A stretch of 26,768 nt of DNA from positions 1 through 26,768 of IMG/VR virus record IMGVR_UViG_3300037189_015826; one strand, written 5' to 3'. Below, one piece after another: positions 8,439-16,395 of this stretch. The notes beneath the pieces are model-generated. The model was given only the letters and a program-made list of their open reading frames with translations, had not been told where the DNA came from and did not search any database. The first letter of the stretch is position 1. Each line of letters starts with the position of its first letter. Position numbers and translations under genes: made by a program. This DNA comes from a virus.

Positions 8439-9233
8439 ATGGCTCGCAGCAGCGCGTACAGCACACTTTTAAGTTTGGCTCCTCCATGGGTATTAGGGGG
8501 CGATTTTGGCGATACAACGAAGCTTCTAAACAATCGAGAGCTAAGCGATCTTACCGTAGAGAGACAGGCGCAAGAGAATGAAAAGAATCAAATTGCCTTG
8601 GATGAGGCTGAGCGCCAAAAGCAACTAGAGGATGCTCTCAAGGTCAAGTTTGGAGAGAATCGCCCTGCCACATTAAGAGACCTTTACAAAAATATGGCTG
8701 ACACCGCCCTTGAGAGGGGGGATTTGGGTTCAGTCGAAAAAGCTTTAACAAATCTAGACAAGCTAAAAAGGTCGGACTTATCCGATTTGACTAGCGCTAT
8801 CAATGTTGCTGACAACATGCCCTCCTTTGAAGAACTTGATAAAAACTATCCGGGGATTCTCTCTAAAGAGGCGTGGGCCTACAATCAAAAGAAAAAGAAA
8901 TCTGCTGCTGAGCAGAGTCGTCGAAGGGTGACGCTTTTAAGTCCTAGTGGACAGTTAGAGAGGGTTAGCGAGGACGAGTACAACGACAAGATTAGGCAAG
9001 GATACTATGATCCAAGCATAGATCCACAAGACATAGCGATCATTCAACGGCAACTACAGCGCTCAAATGCTTCACCTCCACCTAGTTCGGGTGGCTTTTT
9101 AGTTCCCTATTCTGACCCAACTCCAACTCCGTCGACTGCTGTCAGCGGAAGAGGGGATGTTGCTAGGCAAGGCCCATCCGTAGAGGATCAAGTCAGAGAT
9201 ATTAAGCGTAAGCGAAGCGTAGCTAGGGGATAG
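8439..9233 (+). CDS. Putative internal virion protein, helical, unknown
   Basis: A 264-residue, highly charged protein. Residues 30-120 form a long predicted helix with heptad-like charge (VERQAQENEKNQ, EAERQKQLEDALK). The end (residues 210-264) is Pro/Ser/Gly-rich with a basic tail (DIKRKRSVARG). It lies directly before the very large virion protein, as the smaller members of an ejection set commonly do. GTAGG five to ten bases before the ATG is the likely ribosome site. No domain was recognised. Confidence 0.5.
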   Translation: MARSSAYSTLLSLAPPWVLGGDFGDTTKLLNNRELSDLTVERQAQENEKNQIALDEAERQKQLEDALKVKFGENRPATLRDLYKNMADTALERGDLGSVEKALTNLDKLKRSDLSDLTSAINVADNMPSFEELDKNYPGILSKEAWAYNQKKKKSAAEQSRRRVTLLSPSGQLERVSEDEYNDKIRQGYYDPSIDPQDIAIIQRQLQRSNASPPPSSGGFLVPYSDPTPTPSTAVSGRGDVARQGPSVEDQVRDIKRKRSVARG

Positions 9234-9236
9234 TTC

Positions 9237-12200
9237 ATGGCTAGATGGTTAAGGGATGCTGATACCGGAGAACTGTTCAGGGAAGATGAGCTAGATCCGA
9301 ATAGCTATGACCCTATCTCAGACTGGAAGCCAGCAGTTCAGGCGCGGCAATATGAGTATCCAGAGTGGCTTACCTCAGGAGCAACTAGCATCCCCGCAAA
9401 AGCCCTAGCTTCAGCCGCAGGTGGAGGGGCGGCCCTAGAGCGTCTCTTTGGAGATTTAGCTGCCAACATTCCTGGCTTAGAAGATAATGCTCTTCAACGC
9501 GATGCGGAGGTTAATAAGAAGTATATAGATGATCTGCTAGCTCAAACTAGAGAGGATAATAATCAAACTCCAGGTAGCTTCAGAGACATAGCAACATCGG
9601 CAGCAGGCGCAGCTATTCCAAGCTTACTTACCCTTGGTGGTGGATTACTTCTCAATGCAGGTAAGGGAGCCTTAGCGGTTGCTCCAGCAATCGCACCCAG
9701 CGCTGAAAAGTATTCAGCTTTAAGGGATAGGGGAGTATCTGGACTTGAAGCCGGAAAGGCCGCAGCGGAATCCCTAGCACTTAATTCACTTCTCAATCGC
9801 TTTGATGTAGCAGCAGCTTTTAATCCCGTTTCCACAGGGCGAAGGATAGCCCAAGCAGGTGCTGTCGGTGCTGGGACAAATATGGCAGGTGCTTATGGCG
9901 ACGCGCTGCTCGACAAATCCGCTGGAGCCCCTCAAACAAAAGACGAGTTCATTAGCAATCTTTTAACATCTGGCGCAACTGGCGGTTTGATGGGGACAGG
10001 CTTTGCGGCTATGGCGTCCCCTCGCGTTAATGCTGAAACAACAGCCCCAGATGGGCAGGCCGCTACTGACATGCTTGCGAGGATGGAGCAGGACGTACCA
10101 CAACCCTTAACAGACGGAATAGATCCTCAGGCAAGCGCTCAAGCCTTTAACGAATACGCTAATGACCAATTCCAAGCTCTCAGGGCCCCACCAGCTTTTG
10201 ATGGCGGCAACACGCTAGTCCCCGACTCTATGGTTCCATTGGTTAGAAGTAAGCCATCACCTATAGTCGATCCCCTTGCAGATATTCAGCCAACAAAGTC
10301 ACCACTAATTCAGGTTGAAGACGCGACGAGCGCAAGAACTCCAATAGAGCAGGACCAGGCTCGAATGATATTGGATATGTATGCGCCGCTCTCAGCAGAG
10401 AACGCTCGTCAACGCAACCTTGAAGATACATTTCTTCCTCGCGGGACAGAGTTGGAGGGAATGAGAGAGTCGCTCCCAGAGGGGACCCTTGGGCCTACAG
10501 AGCTACAGAAAGACAAGATCGTTCGACCTATTACAAACAAGGGAACTATCAATCAGAAGCTCCACCCGGACGAGCAGAATATCGTCTCAAGTGTTCTTGA
10601 AGCGCAAAAACGTCAGCGTGTACTTTCAAAGGTAGAAGAAGATATAGCAAAGCGAGAGGAGCTTAGATCGCTTGGAAGAAAGAACTATGTCGGAAAATCT
10701 GATGCTGAACTTACGCTTAGAGTCCCCTCCGAGTCCGAGTCATTTCCAGACCCACTCATCCTTACTGACGCACAAAAGCCAAGCACAGAAGCATTAGTCC
10801 TGCCCGACCAGCAGCCACAGCCCGTAGAGGCCCCGTCCATAATCACGGAAGAGGGCTATAATGCCCGAACCCCAGATCAGATTGCGGAGGCCCAGGAGTT
10901 TAGACGGCAAGTTGAGATGATCGGTCTTCAGCCGCGAGAGCAGATGGCGTTGTTCTCGGAGAACGAAGTCGCAAGCATTAAGCCTGAAGACACCAGCTCT
11001 GAGGCACTACCGAAAGCACTCAAGAAGCGAGCAGTTAAGCGCCTTGGTAAATACGAACGGTCGGCAGAGCGAGGAGATACTCTGCTAGCTTCTGACCTTC
11101 TTTCTCTTGCGAGGTGGACTGGCGGCAAACTTGGCGAGCTAAGGACCAAGGCAAGCACTAATCCTGCACTCAGTGACTATCAAGATTGGTCGAAGACCAA
11201 CAAGCGGTACGATGATGGGACCTGGGGCCGAGTTGTTGAGTGGATGGACACTACCGCCAAGAAGGAACCGGCTGCCGCTCCATTTATTGAGGCACAGTGG
11301 AAGATCCCTCAGGATACTAGCGCTATTGTTTGGGATGCCGATGCTACACTTGCCCCTTATAAGCAGAGCGGTCTTACACCGTCAGAAAAGGCGGCGGCTA
11401 ATAGCTACCTTCAGGCGGCTCGCGTCTTGGGCTCTAGGGATCGAGGCTACAAGGTAAGTCCGGAGACAGCAGTTAATGCCGGGCTCAATGCTAAGCAAGC
11501 GCAAGCTGTTCTAGCGGTAAAGAATTGGTCTAACTTTTTTGCCGACATTTTTGAGAATGAAGCGCTTGCTCAAGCAGAGCACAATGCAAAGATTGCAGAG
11601 CTTAAAGCTCCACCATCTCCTGAATATAAGGCGACGATAGCTCAGACGCTACAAGACAGCCGCAATAAAATTGCTGATACTTTTGCTGAGTGGCGCAAAG
11701 CTAACTATGTTCCGTTCGATCGTTATGGGGAACATTTTATTAACGTATACAATCCAAACGGGGAGCTAATTGCGCGTCAGCAGTTTGATAGCCCTAAGGA
11801 CCCTGCCTTCCTAAAAGCAAGGCAACACTATGAGGAGCTTGCTAAACAGCCTGGGGAGTTTTTAGGCGCAAAAGTTCAGTATGGTCGTCAAAAGCCATCG
11901 TCGCTAGTACAGTTCGACGGGGTATCACAAGACATTTTAGACATGCTAGGAAACGATGCTAGCGGAGATCCGATAACAGGGTTCTCCAGGCATCTTAAAA
12001 ACGCCAAGCTTATTCAAGGTCAAAACCTAGACCTTGATCGAGCTATTAGTCAGTATACGGTAGGTGCGTCCAGACTTATTGCGTTTCGCCGGGCTAGTCG
12101 TGCTGCTGAAATGGAGTTGGCTACAAACCTAAGAGGCGACGATAAGATCAACCTAAGGAATAAGCTTCAGGAATGGCAGGCATCGCTAAACACGAAAACG

Positions 12201-13574
12201 AGCGGTGTATTTAAGGCCATCAATGAAGCTTTCAACTTCGCCTATATCGGTGGAAATGCAAGAACTCCCACGGCGGACGTAATTGGCGCACTACAAATGC
12301 AGCCATTAGTTCTATCAAAATACCTAAATGGATTACAGCCTGAGGCTGTTGGACTCAAGACGATCGGCAATCTTGCGAAGTGGTACGCGGGGAAGGGAAT
12401 TGATCCAAGACTTGCGGCTGGAATTAAAGAAGCTCAGAGAAAAAACATCATTCCTGATGATACTCTCAAAAATTACATACGAAAGGGTGCCGGTTCTGAT
12501 GGACCAATGGAAGGGCTAGTCAGGGCAAAAGATGCTTACTTCATCTTAAAGTCTACCAGCGAGCGCTTTGTTGATGCTGGCGCATTTATGTCTGGATGGG
12601 AGGCATGGAATAGGCTACCAGCAGAAAAGCGAAATGGGATAAGTCAGCAGCAGTTTGCCGAGAACTTGGTGCGTGAGATGAGAGCGGTTCCGAGTCAAAT
12701 GGAGCTACCAGCAAACAGGCTTACAAAATCTGAGACCGGTCGATTGATTACTAAATATCGCTGGTATCAAGCTAAGATTCTTAAAACCCTTGCAGAGACT
12801 CCGCTCTCAGGAAAGATTCGTTACCTTGTTGGCGTTGGAATGACTACCGGCCTAATGGGGCTACCGTTCATAGGAAGAGAGTTTTTCAGTGCTGCGCGAG
12901 CTGGTGGATATGAGCCGGAGGATAAGCTAAGGGAGATGGGCGCAGGCTCAGCGTTCATGTATGGACCGTTAAGTGAGGCAACTGGAATCGACTTCTCAGG
13001 TACTGCCGGATTTGGAGAGGTCTTCTCGACTCAATCGTCAAACCCATTCACCAAGCTTGCACTCGGAATTGCTGGAGCGCCATTTGAGTCAATTCAAAGG
13101 GCATATCAATTCTACGATCGAGGTCAGCCTGATCGAGCTGTAGCATCGCTACCCATATCAAACCTGCTGTCGAACTATCTGACGCAATCCGATTGGGGAG
13201 ATCGTGGCGTAGTAACAATGGGTGGCAAGGCAGTCATACCACGCGAAGAGGTGTCGGGGATTGATAGGATTAAGAAGCTATTGGGCTACCAACCACTTGC
13301 CGTTAAAGAGGCTATGGTGCTTGAAAATAGAAAGAAGCAAGCGGCGTCCGAGGCGGTCGATAATGACCATATCAATCAGCGTATAGGTGAAGCTGAAGGT
13401 CTCGGCGACTACCAGACGGCTGATGCTCTTAGACAGATAGCTATAGAGAAGGGGCTTCGTATCAACAAGCAAAGCGTTCGTCGGTATCGTGATCTAATCC
13501 AAGGCAGGGATAAGAAGTATCCAAAAGCAGCAAGAGAGCTTATCGCTCAGCTTCAAGAAACATACGGTCAATAG
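9237..13574 (+). CDS. Large internal virion / DNA-ejection protein (1445 aa)
   Basis: The largest protein in the window. Its length and place at the end of the structural operon match the giant ejection proteins of podoviruses (for example T7 gp16, about 1300 residues). Residues 117-155 are a small-residue hydrophobic stretch (SAAGAAIPSLLTLGGG), and a second hydrophobic stretch is near 1194-1217 (VGVGMTTGLMGLPFIG). The middle (about 250-620) is Pro/Gln/Glu-rich. The C-terminal third is helical and contains FNFAYIGGNARTP (about 1000), recalling the large polyvalent proteins of phages. Unlike T7 gp16, no transglycosylase domain was seen; that activity lies in a separate gene at 14277. The stop is 11 bases from the end of a convergent gene. 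Confidence 0.62.
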   Translation: MARWLRDADTGELFREDELDPNSYDPISDWKPAVQARQYEYPEWLTSGATSIPAKALASAAGGGAALERLFGDLAANIPGLEDNALQRDAEVNKKYIDDLLAQTREDNNQTPGSFRDIATSAAGAAIPSLLTLGGGLLLNAGKGALAVAPAIAPSAEKYSALRDRGVSGLEAGKAAAESLALNSLLNRFDVAAAFNPVSTGRRIAQAGAVGAGTNMAGAYGDALLDKSAGAPQTKDEFISNLLTSGATGGLMGTGFAAMASPRVNAETTAPDGQAATDMLARMEQDVPQPLTDGIDPQASAQAFNEYANDQFQALRAPPAFDGGNTLVPDSMVPLVRSKPSPIVDPLADIQPTKSPLIQVEDATSARTPIEQDQARMILDMYAPLSAENARQRNLEDTFLPRGTELEGMRESLPEGTLGPTELQKDKIVRPITNKGTINQKLHPDEQNIVSSVLEAQKRQRVLSKVEEDIAKREELRSLGRKNYVGKSDAELTLRVPSESESFPDPLILTDAQKPSTEALVLPDQQPQPVEAPSIITEEGYNARTPDQIAEAQEFRRQVEMIGLQPREQMALFSENEVASIKPEDTSSEALPKALKKRAVKRLGKYERSAERGDTLLASDLLSLARWTGGKLGELRTKASTNPALSDYQDWSKTNKRYDDGTWGRVVEWMDTTAKKEPAAAPFIEAQWKIPQDTSAIVWDADATLAPYKQSGLTPSEKAAANSYLQAARVLGSRDRGYKVSPETAVNAGLNAKQAQAVLAVKNWSNFFADIFENEALAQAEHNAKIAELKAPPSPEYKATIAQTLQDSRNKIADTFAEWRKANYVPFDRYGEHFINVYNPNGELIARQQFDSPKDPAFLKARQHYEELAKQPGEFLGAKVQYGRQKPSSLVQFDGVSQDILDMLGNDASGDPITGFSRHLKNAKLIQGQNLDLDRAISQYTVGASRLIAFRRASRAAEMELATNLRGDDKINLRNKLQEWQASLNTKTSGVFKAINEAFNFAYIGGNARTPTADVIGALQMQPLVLSKYLNGLQPEAVGLKTIGNLAKWYAGKGIDPRLAAGIKEAQRKNIIPDDTLKNYIRKGAGSDGPMEGLVRAKDAYFILKSTSERFVDAGAFMSGWEAWNRLPAEKRNGISQQQFAENLVREMRAVPSQMELPANRLTKSETGRLITKYRWYQAKILKTLAETPLSGKIRYLVGVGMTTGLMGLPFIGREFFSAARAGGYEPEDKLREMGAGSAFMYGPLSEATGIDFSGTAGFGEVFSTQSSNPFTKLALGIAGAPFESIQRAYQFYDRGQPDRAVASLPISNLLSNYLTQSDWGDRGVVTMGGKAVIPREEVSGIDRIKKLLGYQPLAVKEAMVLENRKKQAASEAVDNDHINQRIGEAEGLGDYQTADALRQIAIEKGLRINKQSVRRYRDLIQGRDKKYPKAARELIAQLQETYGQ

Positions 13575-13585
13575 GCATTAAAGGC

Positions 13586-13882
13586 CTAGAAGCCCATATA
13601 GTCTCTTGGATCGGGTGCCTCATCTAGCTCTCCATTGAGCCATCTTCTCTTATCTTGAATGTAGCGATCAGCATTTTGATTTGATCGGTCTTCTCTTAGA
13701 GCGTCGCGAACTGCTCTCTTAGTATCAAGAATATAGTCCTGCCGTTGCTCCTCATACTGCCTCTCTATACGCGCTGCCTGAGCCGACCGCGCAAAGGCGT
13801 CGAACATTCTCTCAGATTCAGTCTCGGCGATAGCGGTATTCACCCAGAATAGGGAGAGAATTGCTAAGAATATCGTCTTCAT
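13586..13882 (-). CDS. Secreted moron-like protein with Sec signal peptide
   Basis: A lone minus-strand gene between the plus-strand virion and lysis genes. From ATG 13882 the 98-residue product starts with a signal peptide: MKTIF, then a hydrophobic core, then AIA before ETES, with likely signal peptidase I cleavage after residue 19. The mature part is very polar, with a charged helix (RIERQYEEQRQDY) and an acidic end. An in-frame GTG at 13909 would add 9 polar residues before the signal peptide and is less likely. Its own promoter (-35 at 13973-13978, -10 at 13950-13955) and its orientation suggest a moron expressed from the prophage. Superinfection exclusion or lysogenic conversion is possible but unproven. 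Confidence 0.6.
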   Translation of the reverse strand: MKTIFLAILSLFWVNTAIAETESERMFDAFARSAQAARIERQYEEQRQDYILDTKRAVRDALREDRSNQNADRYIQDKRRWLNGELDEAPDPRDYMGF

Positions 13883-13898
13883 AGGCCCTGTCTTTTGA

Positions 13899-13907
13899 TT
13901 GCTAGTC
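13899..13907 (-). promoter_or_regulatory. Dispersed TTGCTAGTC motif, copy 1
   Basis: Plus-strand TTGCTAGTC, which reads GACTAGCAA in the direction of the secreted-protein gene, 16 bases before its ATG. It overlaps the alternative GTG start. An inverted repeat ACCC/GGGT lies directly beyond it at 13907-13919. It matches the copy at 23527 over 11 bases (GATTGCTAGTC). Confidence 0.5.
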
Positions 13908-13924
13908 ACCCCTACAGGGTACTC

Positions 13925-13954
13925 TTACATGAGGTTTGATTGCGAGCATAAAAT
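13925..13954 (+). promoter_or_regulatory. Candidate promoter of the lysis genes
   Basis: TTACAT (13925-13930), an 18-base spacer and TAAAAT (13949-13954) resemble a sigma70 promoter that would start transcription about 30 bases before the holin-like gene. Its -10 hexamer occupies almost the same bases as the -10 of the opposite-strand moron promoter, so the two probably exclude one another. Confidence 0.35.
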
Positions 13955-13978
13955 AGTGAATGTGGGTTGGCTAATCAA
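13950..13978 (-). promoter_or_regulatory. Candidate promoter of the secreted moron-like gene
   Basis: Read on the minus strand: TTGATT at 13978-13973, a 17-base spacer, then TATTTT at 13955-13950, a sigma70-like arrangement with four of six matches in each box. The -10 region is part of TTCACTATTTT, an 11-mer found again beside the HTH regulator gene at 25916-25926. The -10 overlaps that of the opposing promoter. Confidence 0.4.
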
Positions 13979-13987
13979 TAAACAGTG

Positions 13988-14275
13988 ATGGACAAGTCGA
14001 ACGGACATTTCGACCTTCACTCTTTTCGCTCCACTCAGGATGCTCGATTCGAGAGTTTAGAAAGGGTTCTTAGTTCAGGTTTTCAGCAAGTTACCGAGGA
14101 GCTTCGCCTATTAAGGGAGCAGGGTTACATCCCCGTATCGGTTATGGAGAAGATGACTAAGCAGCAGCAGGAGGTGATTCATCCGGTGATAAAGGTCCTT
14201 TGCTACTCCCTGATCGCAATCATTGTCTGGTTTACCGGACTTAAAGCCGCCTTACCCCACATCTTCCCCAACTAA
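13988..14275 (+). CDS. Putative holin, XhlA-like (coiled coil plus one TM segment)
   Basis: A 95-residue protein. Residues 15-60 form an amphipathic helix or coiled coil (RFESLERVLSSGFQQV), followed by one membrane segment at 67-84 (VIKVLCYSLIAIIVWFTG) and a short tail. This soluble-coil-then-single-TM layout is that of XhlA-type hemolysin/holin proteins, and the gene lies directly before the endolysin. A holin would make the membrane lesion that times lysis. An in-frame GTG at 13985 just before the ATG could be the start instead. No good ribosome site is visible, so initiation may be weak or controlled. It could also be an antiholin or a membrane anchor. Confidence 0.55.
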   Translation: MDKSNGHFDLHSFRSTQDARFESLERVLSSGFQQVTEELRLLREQGYIPVSVMEKMTKQQQEVIHPVIKVLCYSLIAIIVWFTGLKAALPHIFPN

Positions 14276-14276
14276 T

Positions 14277-14750
14277 ATGAGCCTAGCCTCAATTATAATC
14301 GACCAGTCCAAGGCTACCGGGGTATCCCCGACACTACTTGCTGCCGTAATACATCAAGAGTCGAGAGGCAATCCATTCGCAATCAGATACGAGCCTGCGT
14401 TCTTCAGGCGCTACCTAGAGAATAAGCCAAAGACATCTCTTATAGGGCACGTTCCGACCTCCTGCACCGTTGATACTGAGCGTTACGCGAGGAGCTGCTC
14501 CTGGGGGCTCTTTCAGGTGATGGGTCAAACCATGCGCGAGAGGGGCTTTAAGGGCGAGTTTCTGAGCGAGCTTCTGGAACCCGAAATCAACATCAAGTGG
14601 GGTGCTGAGTTTCTCCAAACACTTCTCCTTAAACACGGCGACACAGAAAAGGCGTTACTTCGTTGGAATGGGGGAGGGGACCGTGAGTATCCTAATAAGG
14701 TGTTGTCGCATATTGATTCTGGTGACTGCCACTACCTGCTCTGTAGCTAG
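14277..14750 (+). CDS. SLT-type lytic transglycosylase, probable endolysin
   Basis: A 157-residue protein with the signature of the soluble lytic transglycosylase (lysozyme-like) fold. VIHQESRGNPFAIRYEP (24-40) contains the catalytic glutamate E28, SCSWGLFQVMG (73-83) is the second motif, and LLRWNGGG (127-134) is the third. It would cleave the glycan strands of murein during lysis. No signal peptide is present, so export would depend on a holin. The ATG is one base after the preceding stop, so the longer in-frame reading upstream was rejected. Its last 68 bases overlap the next gene in another frame. Two Cys-containing segments (near 63-75 and 151-156) are unusual for this family. Confidence 0.82.
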   Translation: MSLASIIIDQSKATGVSPTLLAAVIHQESRGNPFAIRYEPAFFRRYLENKPKTSLIGHVPTSCTVDTERYARSCSWGLFQVMGQTMRERGFKGEFLSELLEPEINIKWGAEFLQTLLLKHGDTEKALLRWNGGGDREYPNKVLSHIDSGDCHYLLCS

Positions 14751-15510
14751 GGCGGAGGTAGGATTATCGTATCTGGGCATGTGTCAACCGACGTGGATGT
14801 GTCGCGCATCCCTAAAAGCGTTTGATAATGTTCCTGTAATTCGCACTGGCTGGTTGGAAAATACCTTCGGTGATGACTGTCCGTGCGTATCCCAACTACT
14901 CAACGATGAGCGACCCAAAGAGGTGCGGGTGCATATCGCCAACGGTCCCTGTATGCGTAACCGACGATGTGGACGGTACGAAATCTTCTACGGTCACACG
15001 ATAGCGTCATCAAATCGGGCCATAAAACGGGGCGATAAGAGGTTACTGGGTAAGTTTGAGAGAGTATTGGCTAAGTTAGCTGGAAGACTGGCAGGGAGTA
15101 GGGGTCCACTTACATGCTACGTTAGCCCGGTACTAGAGTCAGATAATGACATTGAGACAAGAAGGCTCCTTCATCGCCTCACCGCTAGTTATCTTCCTAG
15201 CTGCACTCTCGTTGACAATCCTCTGCGCGGTTCATGCCTACGGGGAGCAGTCTGTGAGCGACATGGCCCAACTCCTGGCCTTACTAGGCCGTGCGTAGCG
15301 GACCTAGATGGGAGCACCGTTGATAAGAACTCTGTGGCTACCTTCCTTCGCACTACGAGGCACTGCGATATGAGCCTTGTATGGAGCCTAGGATTGAATT
15401 GCAACGGCCACCACACGTCAGGGTTCATCGACCCAAGAAAGCGCAACTGCGTGCAGAATAGGGCCGATTATAGAGAGCTGGCAGGGTGGCTACACAGAGA
15501 GTTTAGATAG
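14683..15510 (+). CDS. Cysteine-rich secreted protein of unknown function in the lysis cassette
   Basis: A 275-residue protein beginning with GTG at 14683, inside the endolysin gene in another frame. GGGGAGGGG just upstream is an excellent ribosome site, and this start gives a clean signal peptide (basic VSILIR, hydrophobic core, ARA before EVGL). The mature part has 14 cysteines, an even number that suggests disulfide bonds in the periplasm. Motifs include RTGWLENTFGDDCPC, VRVHIANGPCMRN, VSPVLES, CERHG and ADLDGS. The scattered Asp/Glu/Asn/Arg residues look enzyme-like, perhaps hydrolase-like, but no family was recognised. It stands where spanins often lie, yet it is too long and has neither a lipobox nor a Pro-rich Rz1 profile. 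Confidence 0.6.
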   Translation: MSILIRCCRILILVTATTCSVARAEVGLSYLGMCQPTWMCRASLKAFDNVPVIRTGWLENTFGDDCPCVSQLLNDERPKEVRVHIANGPCMRNRRCGRYEIFYGHTIASSNRAIKRGDKRLLGKFERVLAKLAGRLAGSRGPLTCYVSPVLESDNDIETRRLLHRLTASYLPSCTLVDNPLRGSCLRGAVCERHGPTPGLTRPCVADLDGSTVDKNSVATFLRTTRHCDMSLVWSLGLNCNGHHTSGFIDPRKRNCVQNRADYRELAGWLHREFR

Positions 15511-15521
15511 GAGATAGGATT

Positions 15522-15695
15522 ATGTTTGAGTCATTTGGATTAAAGAGATCGCTGGCGTCAGTGTTTGCTGTCCTTGCAGCAGCAGCACCGTTTATTCCGC
15601 CTCTGGCTCCGTTTCAGCAGGTGATCGTTGAGGTTGCCGCTGCGCTAGGAGCTGTTGGCTTGGGTCACGCGGCGATTGCAAAAGTAAAGAAGTAG
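15522..15695 (+). CDS. 57-residue membrane protein, holin-like
   Basis: A small gene whose product MFESFGLKRS... has a hydrophobic stretch at 11-30 (LASVFAVLAAAAPF), a Pro-rich turn (PPLAP) and a second stretch at 34-52 (VIVEVAAALGAVGLGHA), ending in AKVKK. Two membrane segments with a basic C-terminus match class II holins. AGATAGGA precedes the ATG. It overlaps, in opposite direction, the last 104 bases of the endonuclease gene ending at 15592. It is a second holin candidate beside the gene at 13988; a holin/antiholin pair is possible. Confidence 0.6.
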   Translation: MFESFGLKRSLASVFAVLAAAAPFIPPLAPFQQVIVEVAAALGAVGLGHAAIAKVKK

Positions 15696-16008
15696 GCAGT
15701 TTAACGGCAAGCGTTAAGAAGTCCTCCAGGAAGAGGGTAGCAAGCCAAGGCTTGTTGTTCTTCCGGTGAATAACCACGGGCGTCTTATCCTTGCCGTCCC
15801 TTACCGCCTGCCCCATAGCGTCATGGATGTTGAGAGCCTGGACGCGCTTACACTCTATGTGATAGGCCGATAGTTCTTCACAAACCACGTCGCTATCGCC
15901 GTTAGCTCCACAGAATTGCTGACCCCTTCGGGCAGTGAGCCCTAGCTCCTTTAGCCTGTTGGCTAGTTCGCGCTCTCCGGCTGCGCCTTTGGCTCTACTG
16001 TTGACCAT
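15592..16008 (-). CDS. PD-(D/E)XK endonuclease, Holliday junction resolvase-like
   Basis: The last gene of the early operon, 138 residues. Residues 5-14 (RAKGAAGERE) hold the conserved helix-1 glutamate. GDSDVV (37-42) gives the catalytic Asp, and HIECKR (50-55) the E-x-K pair. Together these form the active site of Hjc-like and phage PD-(D/E)XK nucleases that cut branched DNA. It probably resolves replication or recombination intermediates before packaging. The core ends near residue 100. The remaining Gln/Pro/Ser-rich tail is encoded antisense to the holin-like gene and looks like an extension with no fold. The ATG follows the upstream stop directly (TAG-ATG). Confidence 0.72.
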   Translation of the reverse strand: MVNSRAKGAAGERELANRLKELGLTARRGQQFCGANGDSDVVCEELSAYHIECKRVQALNIHDAMGQAVRDGKDKTPVVIHRKNNKPWLATLFLEDFLTLAVKLPTSLLLQSPRDPSQQLLAQRQPQRSPAETEPEAE

Positions 16009-16395
16009 CTAAGCCTCACCATCCCAGCCTGAAATTAGCTCCCCAGCCCACAACCAACACGCCTCCATTACGCGAGCGAGCGATTGGATCTGCTTGCGCC
16101 CACAGTAGTGATACCAGCCAGCCTCATCGTGGTTAAATAGCCAGTTACTACAGCCGTCCCATTTAATCTCGCCAGTAGCGTAGACAATCGCATCGCTAAT
16201 ATCAGGCGTACAATCGCCAGGTCCGTTGCCACCTTTCTGCGGAAAATTGGGGACGTCGAACGGTTCGTAAGCATTCCCATTAGCCTGGTGCCGAGAGACG
16301 ATCTCATACAGCTCAAAGCGCCAGACAGCCTCGTTGATAGGGGTTGCTATTACCGTGAAGTCTAGGTCGTTAAAGTCTCGGCGTTGGTTACTCAT
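16009..16395 (-). CDS. Hypothetical early protein, Trp/Cys-rich C-terminal half
   Basis: A 128-residue soluble protein. The N-terminal third is polar. Residues 55-100 contain GGNGPGDCTPDISD and a dense aromatic/Cys patch (DGCSNWLFNHDEAGWYHYCG) that could bind a metal through Cys and His. A helix rich in Trp follows (ACWLWAGELI). The gene overlaps the upstream gene by 8 bases and abuts the endonuclease gene. No family was recognised; a metal-binding accessory role is only a possibility. Confidence 0.5.
   Translation of the reverse strand: MSNQRRDFNDLDFTVIATPINEAVWRFELYEIVSRHQANGNAYEPFDVPNFPQKGGNGPGDCTPDISDAIVYATGEIKWDGCSNWLFNHDEAGWYHYCGRKQIQSLARVMEACWLWAGELISGWDGEA

Noticed and set aside
14036-14060. 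CTCGATTCGAG and other TTCGA words as a tRNA remnant or attP
   Set aside because: The surrounding bases do not form a cloverleaf or acceptor stem; it is within the coding sequence of the holin-like gene.
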